This document shows, in pieces, positions 18,703 through 28,400 of a stretch of DNA of 64,000 nt. Position 1 is the first letter of the stretch. Every line of letters starts with the position of its first letter. The position numbers and the translations under genes are program-made. This DNA comes from Microbacterium sp. nov. GSS16 (GTDB taxonomy: Bacteria > Actinomycetota > Actinomycetes > Actinomycetales > Microbacteriaceae): positions 1,674,001 to 1,738,000 of the forward strand of contig NZ_CP116338.1 in the NCBI RefSeq assembly GCF_028198145.1. Reading direction: 5' to 3'. The notes beneath the pieces were generated by a model. It was not told where the DNA came from. It was given only the letters and a program-made list of their open reading frames with translations, and searched no databases.

Positions 18703-18708
18703 TACTCT
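18703..18708 (+). promoter_or_regulatory. Leaderless -10 box
   Basis: TACTCT, six bases, then the ATG at 18715; it supports this start over the open frame that extends upstream. Confidence 0.65.
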
Positions 18709-18714
18709 GAGACC

Positions 18715-19089
18715 ATGCCGTTCCTGTTCACCCTGATCACCATCGCGCTGATGGTGTTCGCGCTCGTCGACATCATCCGTCGCGACGACAGCCAGGTGCG
18801 GTTCATGCCGAAGTTCGTCTGGCTGCTGCTCGTCGTGCTGCTGCCGCTGTTGGGGAGTGTGCTCTGGTTCGCGCTGGGGCGGGAGTACCCCGAGGGCGGC
18901 ATCCGGCTCGGGCGGCCTGCGCGCCGTGACGCAGCGCCTGCGGCCCCGGTTGCGACGGCGCCACCTGCCGACATGCGCTCGACCGAGCAGCAGATCGCGG
19001 ACCTCGATCGGGAGATCGAGGAATGGCGGCTGCGGCAGGAGATCGAGAAGCGCAAGAAGGATCGCGGCGACAGCGTCAGCGAGGACTGA
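18715..19089 (+). CDS. Small membrane protein with PLDc_N-type domain
   Basis: 124 residues. Two amino-terminal membrane helices (FLFTLITIALMVFALVDII and FVWLLLVVLLPLLGSVLWFALG) with the intervening basic loop match the phospholipase D-nuclease amino-terminal (PLDc_N) module found alone in many actinobacteria. The carboxy half is an Ala/Pro linker and a charged helix rich in Glu, Arg and Lys (about residues 85-118) that may form a coiled coil. No catalytic motif is present. The function is unknown; a membrane anchor or scaffold is plausible. Confidence 0.85.
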   Translation: MPFLFTLITIALMVFALVDIIRRDDSQVRFMPKFVWLLLVVLLPLLGSVLWFALGREYPEGGIRLGRPARRDAAPAAPVATAPPADMRSTEQQIADLDREIEEWRLRQEIEKRKKDRGDSVSED

Positions 19090-19134
19090 CCCAGGCGCTG
19101 CCGCTCGTAGGCGGCTGATTCGATTTAGTCGCTC

Positions 19135-19172
19135 TTTATGCAAAGAAAGCATGCAAAGAACTTGTGCATAAA
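19135..19172. promoter_or_regulatory. Repeat-rich operator region of arsR-like gene
   Basis: TTTATGCA (19135-19142) and TGCATAAA (19165-19172) form an inverted repeat, and inside it ATGCAAAGAA occurs twice (19138-19147 and 19151-19160, 13 bases apart). This AT-rich block lies 25 bases before the regulator start and is a likely autoregulatory operator overlapping the promoter. Confidence 0.6.
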
Positions 19173-19196
19173 ACGACTCGGTGTGAAGCTGTTTGC

Positions 19197-19802
19197 ATGA
19201 GCGACGATCACCTGCGCGGCGTCCGCCTCGACGAGCAGCAGATCCGCGTGCTCGCCCACCCGCTGCGAGCCCGCATCCCCGGTCTGCTGCGCACGCACGG
19301 CCCGGCGACGGCCACCGACCTCGCCCGGCTGCTCGACACGAATTCCGGGGCGACGAGCTACCACCTGCGGCAGCTGGCCGCGGTGGGGCTCGTGCGCGAC
19401 ACGGGGGAGGGCGTGGGGCGCCGCAGAGAGTGGCAAGCCACGAGCGGTTTCCACTCCTGGGCCCCGTCCGACTTCGACGACCGACCGGATGCCGCAGCGG
19501 CGGCGAACTGGCTGCAGCGCGCGTATCTGCGCGACTTCGTCGAGCGCGCCGAGCGATGGGAGGAGGATGCCGCGGGATGGTCGCCCGAGTGGCGCGATCA
19601 CCTCGGCCTCAGCGACACCGTCGTCGAGGTGACTCCGCCGCAGGCCGATGCGATGCTGACCGAGCTGGCCGAGGTGTTCGAGCGCTACCGCGCCGTCGGC
19701 GCCGGCGATCCCGACGCCGTGCGTCTGCACGTCACCACGCACGCCGCGCCCCTCGGCCGCGCGGCGCCGCACGCTCCGAGCGACGGGACGGCGCGGACGT
19801 GA
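19197..19802 (+). CDS. ArsR-like winged-helix regulator
   Basis: 201-residue regulator. The amino-terminal winged helix (VLAHPLRARIPGLLRTHGPATATDLARLL then SGATSYHLRQLAAVGLV) is the HTH_20/ArsR type. It is followed by a helical region that often carries a ligand or dimer function. The next gene, an MFS transporter, starts four bases inside its end (GTGA), so the pair is one unit in which the regulator presumably senses a substrate of the exporter. Repeats just upstream suggest autoregulation. Confidence 0.9.
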   Translation: MSDDHLRGVRLDEQQIRVLAHPLRARIPGLLRTHGPATATDLARLLDTNSGATSYHLRQLAAVGLVRDTGEGVGRRREWQATSGFHSWAPSDFDDRPDAAAAANWLQRAYLRDFVERAERWEEDAAGWSPEWRDHLGLSDTVVEVTPPQADAMLTELAEVFERYRAVGAGDPDAVRLHVTTHAAPLGRAAPHAPSDGTART

Positions 19803-21037
19803 GCGGGTTGACCCGCAGGCAGGCCGAGCGGCGGTACGTGCTGCTGACCGCCCTGCGCTGGCTGCCCGCTGGCATCACCTTCGGGATGATCGTGCTGCTG
19901 CCGCTCGAGCGAGGACTCGGCCTCGCCGAGATCGGCGTGCTGATGTCGCTGCAGGGCTTCGTCGTGCTCGGACTCGAACTGCCGACCGGTGGCCTCGCCG
20001 ACGCGATAGGGCGCCGCCCGCTGCTGCTCGCCGGCGCGGCTCTCGCGGTCGCATCGACGTGGGTATTCCTGATGGCCGAGACGTTCGCCGTCTTCGCGTT
20101 CGCTCTCGTGCTGCAGGGCGTGTTCCGTGCTCTGGATTCGGGCCCGCTCGAGGCCTGGTTCGTCGACGCGGCTCTCGCCGACGATCCGCACGCCGAGCTC
20201 GACGCGCCCCTGGGGCGTGCGGCGGCGGCGCTCGGCACGACGATCGCCCTGGGCGCGGCCCTCGGCGGGGCGCTCGTCGCCTGGCATCCCGTGCCGGGAC
20301 AGTCAGCCCTCGTGCTGCCCTACATAGTCTCGGCGGCCGTCTACGCCATCTTCGGCGTGCTCGTCGGGATCCTCGTGCGCGAACCGCATCGCGAACGCGT
20401 CTCGCTCGTCTTCGCCGTACGAGAGACGCCGCTGGCGATGCGCGGCGGGCTGCGGCTGCTGCGCGGATCGGGCGTGCTGCGTGGCCTGGTGCTCGTCGAG
20501 GTGTTCTGGAGCATGGCGATGATCGGGTTCGAGTCGCTGGCGCCGGTGCGGCTCACCGAGCAGCTGGGCTCCGAGAGCGCCGCGGCCGCGGTATTCGGGC
20601 CGGCATCGGCGGTGGCCTGGGGCCTGTTCGCGATCGGTTCGTCATCGGTCGCCCTCGTGCGCCGCAGGCTGGGACCGGCGGGCGCGGCCATGGTGATGCG
20701 CATCCTCAACGGGGCCGTCGTCGTGCTGATGGGCATCGCCGCGGGGCCCGCGGGCCTGCTCATCGGATACGGCCTCGCCTACCTCACCCACGGTGCGGCG
20801 GGGCCCCTGCACAATGCGCTGCTGCACAGACAGAGCGGTGCCGACACGCGCGCGATGGTGCTCTCGGTCAACTCCATGATCGCGGGAGGTGCCTACAGCT
20901 TGGGACTGCTCGTTCTCATGCCGCTCGCTCAGACGACGAGCACGCTCATCGCGGTCGTCGTCGCCGGCGGGTTCAGCATGCTCGGCGCGATCGGGTACCT
21001 GCCGGCTCTGCGCGAGCAGCGCCGCGCCTCCGGCTGA
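19799..21037 (+). CDS. MFS transporter
   Basis: 412-residue integral membrane protein with about 12 helices. The loop 2-3 motif (GGLADAIGRRPLLLAG) is characteristic of major facilitator proteins of the drug/H+ antiporter type. The GTG start at 19799 overlaps the stop of the ArsR-like gene; the frame is open further upstream, but homologues begin with this RRYVLLTALRWLPAGI stretch. Probably a proton-driven exporter of an unidentified compound under control of the coupled regulator. Confidence 0.9.
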   Translation: MSGLTRRQAERRYVLLTALRWLPAGITFGMIVLLPLERGLGLAEIGVLMSLQGFVVLGLELPTGGLADAIGRRPLLLAGAALAVASTWVFLMAETFAVFAFALVLQGVFRALDSGPLEAWFVDAALADDPHAELDAPLGRAAAALGTTIALGAALGGALVAWHPVPGQSALVLPYIVSAAVYAIFGVLVGILVREPHRERVSLVFAVRETPLAMRGGLRLLRGSGVLRGLVLVEVFWSMAMIGFESLAPVRLTEQLGSESAAAAVFGPASAVAWGLFAIGSSSVALVRRRLGPAGAAMVMRILNGAVVVLMGIAAGPAGLLIGYGLAYLTHGAAGPLHNALLHRQSGADTRAMVLSVNSMIAGGAYSLGLLVLMPLAQTTSTLIAVVVAGGFSMLGAIGYLPALREQRRASG

Positions 21038-21149
21038 AGGGCCCGGCGGACAGACCGGATCCGCCGATCGCCGTGCTGCGCAGCGTGAGCGCATGCTCGT
21101 CGATACCGACGTCGAAGGCCACCGCGAGGGTCGTCGGCTCGCCGATTCA

Positions 21150-22055
21150 TCAGCTCTCCTGCAGACGGACCAGACGTTCGTGTCCGCTCTCCTCGAGTGC
21201 GGCCACGTCATCCCGCGAGCGCAGGAAGTCGTTGAACGACCGGTAGCCGAGCGCCTTCTCGCTGAACGAGGGGTCCATTCTGCGCATCTGCGTCTTCACC
21301 GCGGACGCGTGCAGCCATTCGTCGGCGTCGGCCTTATCATGCCCGAGCCGCAGTGCTCGTACGAGCAGCGCGGTCGCTTCGGCCTGGTCGTCCTGCTTGG
21401 GCGCCGCGGTGCGCGTGCGGCGCGTCTTGGCGGTGCTCTTCGGTTCGGCCTTGCCCTTCGCGGTCGTCGCGGCCGCGGCTTCGGCAGCCGGGCGCACGAC
21501 GCCGGGAAGCGAATCGTACGACTCGAACTCGTCGCATGCGGCGGCGAGCGACTTCGCCGTCGATCCCGCCACTCCCACGCCGATCACGTACCGGCCCAGG
21601 CGCTTGCAGCGCTGCGCCAGCGGCACGTAGTCGCTGTCTCCGGCGACGATCACCACGTGCGTGAGGTCGGGCAGGCGGAACATGTCTTCGACGGCGTCGA
21701 CCGCCAGTCGGATGTCGGCGCCGTTCTTCGCATAGGCCGCAGCGGGAAACAGCTGCACGAGGTCGACCGCGCGGGCGACCAGCTGCGAACGGTACTCGGC
21801 ATTCACCGGAGACGACCAGTCGGCGTACGCCCTGGTGAGCACGAGGGTGCCGAAAGACGAGGCGTAGTCGATGATCGCGCCGACCTCGATCGTCGCCTGC
21901 TTGAGGCGCTCGGCGACCTCGGCGTCGTTCGGGTCGTCGGTGATGCGCTGGCGGTCCTTGCCGTAGGCGTTGCGGCCGTGAACCCGGTCGTACCAGGAGA
22001 TGACGATGTTGTCGAAGTCGAGGTAGACCGCCACGCGGCCGGTGGTCTCTGCCAT
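21150..22055 (-). CDS. NYN-domain putative RNase with LOTUS/OST-HTH domain
   Basis: 301 residues. Residues 8-170 form an NYN (PIN-like) nuclease domain: the acidic residues of YLDFDNIVI, NGADIRLAVDAVEDM and VAGDSDYVPLAQRCKRLG fit the metal site. A basic Ala/Lys linker (about 190-215) leads to a carboxy-terminal LOTUS (OST-HTH) RNA-binding module (about 225-298, including ALGYRSFNDFLRS). This LabA-type architecture suggests an RNA-processing enzyme in the cytosol. It begins two bases after the upstream dehydrogenase stop on the minus strand, so the two are coupled. Confidence 0.9.
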   Translation of the reverse strand: MAETTGRVAVYLDFDNIVISWYDRVHGRNAYGKDRQRITDDPNDAEVAERLKQATIEVGAIIDYASSFGTLVLTRAYADWSSPVNAEYRSQLVARAVDLVQLFPAAAYAKNGADIRLAVDAVEDMFRLPDLTHVVIVAGDSDYVPLAQRCKRLGRYVIGVGVAGSTAKSLAAACDEFESYDSLPGVVRPAAEAAAATTAKGKAEPKSTAKTRRTRTAAPKQDDQAEATALLVRALRLGHDKADADEWLHASAVKTQMRRMDPSFSEKALGYRSFNDFLRSRDDVAALEESGHERLVRLQES

Positions 22056-22056
22056 G

Positions 22057-23046
22057 TCAGCTCTCGCTCGGGTAGACGACGCCGATCTGGCGGCGGATCT
22101 CGTCGAGAGTGCCCATGATGGCCACCGACTCGGCGACGGGGAGGGCGAGCACGGAGCCGGCCGGATCACCGTGGGCGACGGCGCCCTCGGCGGCGAGCGC
22201 CTGGTACTGCATGCCTCGGCCGTCGACCCGCGACTCGTACGTCTCGATCACCGTTCCGCCGGCCGCAATCACGCGGAACGAGGTGGGCGTGTACCAGACC
22301 CGGTCGATCTCGATCCGCGCGTCGGTTCCCAGCACGACGGCCGTGTTGGGCCCCACCGTCCGCGAGGAGGAGAGCGAGGTCGATATCGCGCCGCCCGCGT
22401 GGGTCATGATCGTCGCGACCTCGGCATCCGCGCCCGTCTCGCCCAGGCGGGCCCTCGCAGTGATGTCGGTGGGAGCACCCAGCACGTCCCAGATGAACGA
22501 GATCGGATAGATCCCGAGGTCGAGCAGCGCCCCGCCGCCGAGCGAGAGGGCGTTGATGCGGTGCTCGGGGGCTGTGGGCAGGCTCTGCGTGTGGTCGACC
22601 GACACCGAGCGGATCTCGCCGAGGGTCCCCTCGGCGATGATCTCGCGCAGCCGCACCATGTGCGGCAGGTACCTGGTCCACATCGCCTCCATCGCGAGCA
22701 GGCCCTTCTCTGCAGCGAGCTTCTGCAGGTCTTCCGCCTCGGCCCGGTTGAGAGTGAACGCCTTCTCGACGAGCACGTGCTTGCCGTTCTGCAGCGCGAG
22801 CCGGGCGTCTTCATGGTGCATGGGGTGAGGGGTGGCGACGTAGATGATGTCGACCTCGGGGTCTTCGGCGAGGTCGACGTACGATCCGTGTGCGCGCGGG
22901 ATCTCGAACCGCGCGGCGAACTCGTCGGCTGACTCCTGCGTGCGCGAGCCCACCGCCACCACGTCGAGTCCTGCGGTTCTCAGGTCGGATGCGAAGGCGG
23001 TCGCGATGCCGCCGGTCGCGAGGATGCCCCATCGAAGTCCGGTCAT
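22057..23046 (-). CDS. Gfo/Idh/MocA family oxidoreductase
   Basis: 329-residue dehydrogenase: Rossmann motif WGILATGGIATAFASDL at residues 5-21, then YVATPHPMHHEDARLAL, and VLVEKAFTLNRAEAE, the xK motif with Ala in place of the usual Pro. The carboxy-terminal domain shows SLGGGALLDLGIYPISF. Closest in style to trans-1,2-dihydrobenzene-1,2-diol or glucose-fructose oxidoreductase-like proteins. TACGCT lies six bases before the ATG, fixing the start inside a longer open frame. First gene of a two-gene unit with the NYN-LOTUS protein. Confidence 0.92.
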   Translation of the reverse strand: MTGLRWGILATGGIATAFASDLRTAGLDVVAVGSRTQESADEFAARFEIPRAHGSYVDLAEDPEVDIIYVATPHPMHHEDARLALQNGKHVLVEKAFTLNRAEAEDLQKLAAEKGLLAMEAMWTRYLPHMVRLREIIAEGTLGEIRSVSVDHTQSLPTAPEHRINALSLGGGALLDLGIYPISFIWDVLGAPTDITARARLGETGADAEVATIMTHAGGAISTSLSSSRTVGPNTAVVLGTDARIEIDRVWYTPTSFRVIAAGGTVIETYESRVDGRGMQYQALAAEGAVAHGDPAGSVLALPVAESVAIMGTLDEIRRQIGVVYPSES

Positions 23047-23052
23047 GGCTTC

Positions 23053-23058
23053 AGCGTA
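23053..23058 (-). promoter_or_regulatory. Leaderless -10 box for Gfo-NYN unit
   Basis: Minus strand TACGCT, six bases, ATG at 23046. Confidence 0.65.
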
Positions 23059-23096
23059 TCGGGGCGTCCGACATCGACGACCAGGAGATGCCCAGC

Positions 23097-24437
23097 TCAG
23101 CGCGCGCCGACCAGGGCGTCCTCCCCCAGGGGCGCGAGCACGCGGTCGAGGTCTGCGATGAGGTCGGCGGGGTCCTCCAGCCCGGCCGAGACCCGCACGG
23201 TGTTCAGCGAGATCCCCGCTGCGGCGCGCTGCTCGGCGGTGAGGTGCGAGTGGGTCATCGATGCCGGGTGCGCGACCATGCTGCGGGCATCGCCGATGTT
23301 GGCGACGAGCCGGAACACCCGAAGCTCGTCGACGACGGCGGCGACACGTTCGAACGCCCCGTCGTCCTCGGCTCCGACGATGTCGAACGAGAACACCGAG
23401 GGGGCGCCGTTCGGAAGATAGCGCACGGCGGCGTCGCGCCAGGGGTTGTCGTCGAGCGAAGGATGGTGCACGCGCGCGACTGCCGGATGCCCGGCCAGAT
23501 GCTCGGCCACGAGACGCGCCGTGGTCGACTGGCGCGACACCCGCAGATCGAGCGTCTCGATTCCCTGCAGGATCTGCCACGCGTTGAACGGAGACAGCGA
23601 CGGGCCGAGATCGTGCACGTACTTCGACTTCACCAGTGCGGCGAAGGCCTGCCCCCTCCCGAACCGCTCCCACAGCACGAGATCCCCGAACCGCGTGTAG
23701 GGCGCGGTGAACTGCGGCCACCGCGCGGGCTCGGCACCGAAATCGAAGCTGCCCTGATCGACCACCACGCCGCCCAGCGAGCTGCCGTGTCCGGAGAGGA
23801 ACTTCGTGGCCGAGTGCACGATGAAGTCCGCGCCGTGCTCGCCAGGGCGCACCAGGTGCGGGGTGCCGACGGTGTTGTCGATGACGAGCGGCACGCCGGC
23901 GGCGTGCGCGACGTCGGCGACCGCACGGATGTCGAGCACCTGGGCGATGGGGTTCGCGACCGATTCCGCGAACAGCAGCCGTGTGCGCGGCGTGATGGCG
24001 TCGCGCCACGCGGCGATGTCGTCCTGGTCGACGAAGGTGACCGAGATGCCGAAGTCGTCGAGCGTCTCCTGCAGCAGGTCGATGGTGCCGCCGTAGAGCT
24101 GGTCGGCGGCGACGACGTGGCCTCCGCGGTGGACGAGTGCGAGGATCGTGACAGCGACGGCGGCCTGCCCGGAGGCGACGGCCACCGCGCTCACCCCGCC
24201 CTCGAGCAGTGCGACGCGCTCTTCGAGGATCTGCTGGGTGGGGTTCGCGTTCCGGCCGTAGATGGTGCCCGGCCGCCGCAGCGCGAACAGGTCTGCCGCC
24301 TCTGCGAGCGATGCGAACTCGTACGCCGCGGTCTGGTGGATCGGCGGCACGGCGCTGATCACGCCGGTGGGCTGGTACCCGGCCTGCACCTGGGCGGTCG
24401 CGAAGCCCTGCCGAGTCGCGCTACACGGGGAAGTCAT
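23097..24437 (-). CDS. metY: O-acetylhomoserine sulfhydrylase (Cys/Met metabolism PLP enzyme)
   Basis: 446 residues, the usual MetY length. It converts O-acetylhomoserine and sulfide to homocysteine in methionine synthesis. Visible marks are YGRNANPTQQILEERVALLEGG, ASGQAA, DNTVGTPHLVRPGEHGADF, and the pyridoxal-phosphate lysine in HSATKFLSGHGSSLGG. The carboxy end (GLEDPADLIADLDRVLAPL) is typical. The open frame runs 28 codons further up; the ATG at 24437 fits homologues. The gene stands alone, convergent with nothing and followed by the next minus-strand unit. Confidence 0.9.
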   Translation of the reverse strand: MTSPCSATRQGFATAQVQAGYQPTGVISAVPPIHQTAAYEFASLAEAADLFALRRPGTIYGRNANPTQQILEERVALLEGGVSAVAVASGQAAVAVTILALVHRGGHVVAADQLYGGTIDLLQETLDDFGISVTFVDQDDIAAWRDAITPRTRLLFAESVANPIAQVLDIRAVADVAHAAGVPLVIDNTVGTPHLVRPGEHGADFIVHSATKFLSGHGSSLGGVVVDQGSFDFGAEPARWPQFTAPYTRFGDLVLWERFGRGQAFAALVKSKYVHDLGPSLSPFNAWQILQGIETLDLRVSRQSTTARLVAEHLAGHPAVARVHHPSLDDNPWRDAAVRYLPNGAPSVFSFDIVGAEDDGAFERVAAVVDELRVFRLVANIGDARSMVAHPASMTHSHLTAEQRAAAGISLNTVRVSAGLEDPADLIADLDRVLAPLGEDALVGAR

Positions 24438-24485
24438 GTGCTCATGATGCTCTGGTGCAGCGCATCGACGCCCCTCGTATGTCGT

Positions 24486-24525
24486 ACTGTTGCGGCGCGC
24501 GCAGGCACGCCCGCGCCGCAACAGT
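24486..24525 (-). terminator. Hairpin terminator after quinone oxidoreductase gene
   Basis: A 14-base stem (ACTGTTGCGGCGCG with its complement, 24486-24499 and 24512-24525) with a 12-base loop, five bases past the stop of the minus-strand quinone oxidoreductase gene. Confidence 0.8.
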
Positions 24526-24530
24526 CGCGG

Positions 24531-25475
24531 TCAGGGAACGAGGATGATCTTGCCGTTCGCCGCGTGCCGCTCGATCAGCTCATGCGCCGTCGCCGCATCG
24601 GCGAGGGGGAGCTCGGGCCCGAGCTCGACCTGGAAATCGCCCGCCTCGATGAGGTTGATCGTCAGCGGGATGGCCTCCTGACGCCACCCCTGCTCCTCCT
24701 CGGTGAGCGGGACGGGACTGCCGCCCGAGAAGGCGCGGATGCCGAAGTCGGCCGCATCCGGACCGCGGACGATCGTCGCGATGCGGTCGCGGTCCTCGAC
24801 CAGCGCGAGGGAGGTCTGGATCGCCTCGTCGGTGCCGGCGCAGTCGAGCGCGACCGTGACACCCTCAGTAGCGAGATCGCGCACCCGCTCGGTGAGCCCG
24901 TCGCCGTACGCGACCGGCTCCGCGCCGAGAGAGCGCAGCTGATCGAAGCGCTCGGGGCTGGCCGTGGCGATCACCCGCGCACCCCAGAGCACCGCGAACT
25001 GCACGGCGGCCTGGCCGACCGCGCCCGATCCCGCGTGCACGAGCAGCGTGTCGCCCTTCGCCACGCCCAGCGAGCGCAGGCACTGGTAAGCGGTGCCGAC
25101 CGGGATGCCCAGGCTCGCGCCCTCCGCCGTCGTGACGCCGTCGGAGAGGCGGAACAGCTTCGACGCCGGCACGGCGAGTGCGCTCGCGTAGGTGCCCAGC
25201 ACGTTGTCGATGACGACCCGGTCTCCGATCGCGAATCCGGTGACGCCCTCGCCGAGACTCGCCACCACGCCTGCGCCGTCGAAGCCCACGCGACGCGGCT
25301 CGACAATGGGCGCGGAGGGGCGCGCGCCGCGGCGCAGCTTGGCATCCAGCGGGTTCACCCCGGCGGCCTCGATGCGCACCACGACCTCGCCGGGGCCGGC
25401 GACCGGATCCGGGATCTCGGTAAGTCGCAGGACGTCAGGAGTGCCGATCTCGGTGTAGACGATTGCGTGAGCCAT
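24531..25475 (-). CDS. NADPH:quinone oxidoreductase (zinc-less MDR family)
   Basis: 314-residue medium-chain dehydrogenase/reductase. A GroES-like amino domain (VVVRIEAAGVNPLDAKLRRG) is followed by the nucleotide fold (DTLLVHAGSGAVGQAAVQFAVLWGARVIATASPE), with the AxxGxVG motif of quinone oxidoreductases. The zinc-binding cysteines of alcohol dehydrogenases are absent. It catalyses NADPH-dependent reduction of a quinone or enone in the cytosol. A -10 box seven bases before the ATG and a terminator after the stop make it a single-gene unit. Confidence 0.92.
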   Translation of the reverse strand: MAHAIVYTEIGTPDVLRLTEIPDPVAGPGEVVVRIEAAGVNPLDAKLRRGARPSAPIVEPRRVGFDGAGVVASLGEGVTGFAIGDRVVIDNVLGTYASALAVPASKLFRLSDGVTTAEGASLGIPVGTAYQCLRSLGVAKGDTLLVHAGSGAVGQAAVQFAVLWGARVIATASPERFDQLRSLGAEPVAYGDGLTERVRDLATEGVTVALDCAGTDEAIQTSLALVEDRDRIATIVRGPDAADFGIRAFSGGSPVPLTEEEQGWRQEAIPLTINLIEAGDFQVELGPELPLADAATAHELIERHAANGKIILVP

Positions 25476-25482
25476 GCGGCCC

Positions 25483-25488
25483 ACGCTA
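25483..25488 (-). promoter_or_regulatory. Leaderless -10 box for quinone oxidoreductase gene
   Basis: Minus strand TAGCGT, seven bases, ATG at 25475. Confidence 0.6.
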
Positions 25489-25498
25489 CCTGGACTCG

Positions 25499-28400
25499 TC
25501 AGGAGGCGCTCGAGCCGGCGAGAGCCTTCATGATGCGCTGCGGCGAGACCGGCTGCGCTGTGCCCAGGCGCTGGGCGAAGACGCTGATCCGGTATTCCTC
25601 GAGCAGCCAGCGCACCTCGACGAGGTGTGTCGGGGCGTCGGGGGCGAGCGGGATGGCGCCGCCCGCGTCGTCGAACGCCTTCGCGACGCGCTCGTACTCG
25701 GTCATGCGTGTGCGATCCCTGCCCGGCTCGTTCGCGAGGGTCTTCAGCCGCTCGAGCATCCCGTCGAGGTAGCGGGGGAGGTGCGCGAGCCGCTCGACGC
25801 CGGTGGCGGAGACGAAGCCGGGGCGGATCAGCGCGCTGAGCTGCGAGCGGATGTCGTTCAGCGGCCCGAGCAGTGCGAGCGAGTTCTGCGACTTGATGCC
25901 GCGTTCGACGTCGCGGCTCTTCGTCAGGATCTTGGCCACCATCGAGACGCACGCGAACAGGCGGTCGACGAGCTGCCCGTTCACCTCGTCGCGCACGCGC
26001 CGGAAATCGGCCTCGGTGCGGATCACCCCGCCCGGCACGCGCTCATCGATGAGGGCGCGCACGACCGCCGTGCGGGCGTCCTCGATGAGGCTCGCGACAT
26101 TCGGGTACGGAGAGGCCGCGAGCGCGAGCTTCTCGGGCGCCGTCAGGTGATTCTGCACGTAAGAGGCGGGGGAGGGCACATTCAGCAGTACGAGGCGCAG
26201 CACGCCGTCGCGGGTCGCCGCGGCCGCGGCATCCGCCGTCGCCTCGACCCGGACCGAGACTGACTTGCCGCGGTCGACGATCGCCGGGTAGCCGCGCACG
26301 GTGCCGCCGGCGACCTTCGTGTCGAGCAGCTCGGGCAGATCGCCGAAGGTCCAGTCGGTCAGGTCGTCGCGCTCGATCGGGCCGCGAGCGGATGCCTCGG
26401 CGACGCGCTCCGTGCTCCGACGCGACGGGCGAGGCTGCTCGGTGCGGCTGAGCGAGCGGGTCACGCTCTGCCGTGACCGGTCGGACAGCCGCTGCTGCAG
26501 GGCGGTGAGGTGGCGGTCGGATCCGACGACGCGGCCCCTCTCATCGACGGCCCTGAAGTTCATCAGCAGGTGCCCGGGCACGCGGGCATCGTCGAAGTCG
26601 GCGGCGGAGACCGGCTGATTGGCGAGCGGCTGGATGAGCCTCGCCAACGCCTCCTTGAGCGATCGCTCCGGCGCTCCGGAATGATGCTCAGGCCCGTCGC
26701 CGCTCACCTGCTCGCCGAACTTCTCAGCCCAGTCGGCAGCGGGCACGACGTGCCGGCGGATCGCCTTCGGCAGGGCGCGCAGCAGCGCCGTGATCAGCTC
26801 GGCTCGCAGTCCGGGCACCTGCCAGTCGAAACCCGTGTCACGGATCTGCTGCAGCAAGGCGAGCGGCACGACGACGCTCACGCCGTCGTCGTCGGCGCCG
26901 GGCTCGAAGCGGTACGCGAGCCCGAGCACCTGGTCGTCCTGCTGCCAGCGGCTGGGGAACTCGCTCTGATCGGATCTGCTGTCGTCGTCGACGAGGTCGC
27001 TCTCGCGCATGACGAGCAGCTTGGGTGAGGTCTGCAGCGCGTCGCGCCACCACTTCTCGAACGAGCGCACGTCGAACACCTCGCGGGGGATGCGCTCGTC
27101 GTAGAACGCGAACACGGCTTCGTCGCCCGCGAGGATGTCGCGGCGGCGCTCGCGCTCCTCGAGCTTCTGGAGGCGCCGACGCAGCTCGGCGTTCGCGCGC
27201 CAGAAGGCGCTCACCCGCTTGTCGAGGCGCGACGGATCCCACTCGCCCTCGACGAGCGCGTGGCGCAGGAACAGCTCGCGCGCGCCGGCGCGGTCGATGC
27301 GCGCGAACTGCACCCGCCGCTTCGGGATGATCTCGACGCCGAAGAGGGTCACCTTCTCGTAGGCGACAGCGGCGCCGGCATCCTTCGACCAGTGCGGCTC
27401 GGTGACCTGTCGTTTGGCGAGGTCTCCCGCGAGAGCCTCGGCCCACGCCGGGTCGATCGCCGCGACCGTGCGGGCGAAGGTGCGCGAGGTCTCGACGACC
27501 TCGGCGGCCATCACCGCCTGCGGAGCCTTCTTGCGCAGACCGGATCCGGGGAAGATCGAGAATCTGATGCCGCGGGCGCCGCGGTACTCCGCGATGCGGC
27601 GGCCCTTCTCGCCCTTCGCCTTGTTCGCGCTGCCGGCGGCGGTGCGCTCGTCGAGGATGCCGATCTGCGAGAGCAGACCGGCGAGGATCGCGCGGTGCAC
27701 GGCATCCGGGTCCGAGGCGCCGCCACCCGCACCCTTCGGCGTCTTCACGAGCGAGCGCAGCTGCCGGTGCACGTCGAACCACTCCCGCACGCGCACGTAG
27801 TTCAAGTGCTCGTTGCGGCACATCCGCCGGAACGCGCTGGAGCCGAGCTCCTTCTGCTGCTCGCGCAGGTGGTTCCACAGGTTCAGCAGCGTGAGGAAGT
27901 CGCTGGTCGGATCGACGAAACGCGCGTGCATGCGCTCGGCCTCGTCGCGCACGGACTGCGGCGCGTCGGCGCTGGGACGCTCGCGCACATCCTGGATCGA
28001 GAGCCCGGCGACGATCGCCATCACGTCGGCCAGCACGCCCCCGTTGGACGACGATGCGGCGACGAGCATCCGCGCGAATCGCGGATCCATGGGCATTCGC
28101 GAGATCTCACGCCCGATCCGCGTCAGCCTCGGCTGCTGACCTCTGACGGCATCGACCGCGCCGATCTCGGTGAGCAGATCGACGGCAGCTTTCACCCCGC
28201 GGGAGTCGGGAGGTGTGAGAAAGGGGAACTCGGTGATGTCTCCGAAGCCCAGGGACAGCATCTGCAGCACCACGGACGCGAGCGAGGTGCGCAGGATCTC
28301 GGGCTCGGTGAACTCGGGGCGCCGGTCGAAGTCGTCCTCGCCGTATAGGCGGATGGCGATGCCCTCGCTGGTTCGGCCGGCGCGTCCGGAGCGCTGATTC

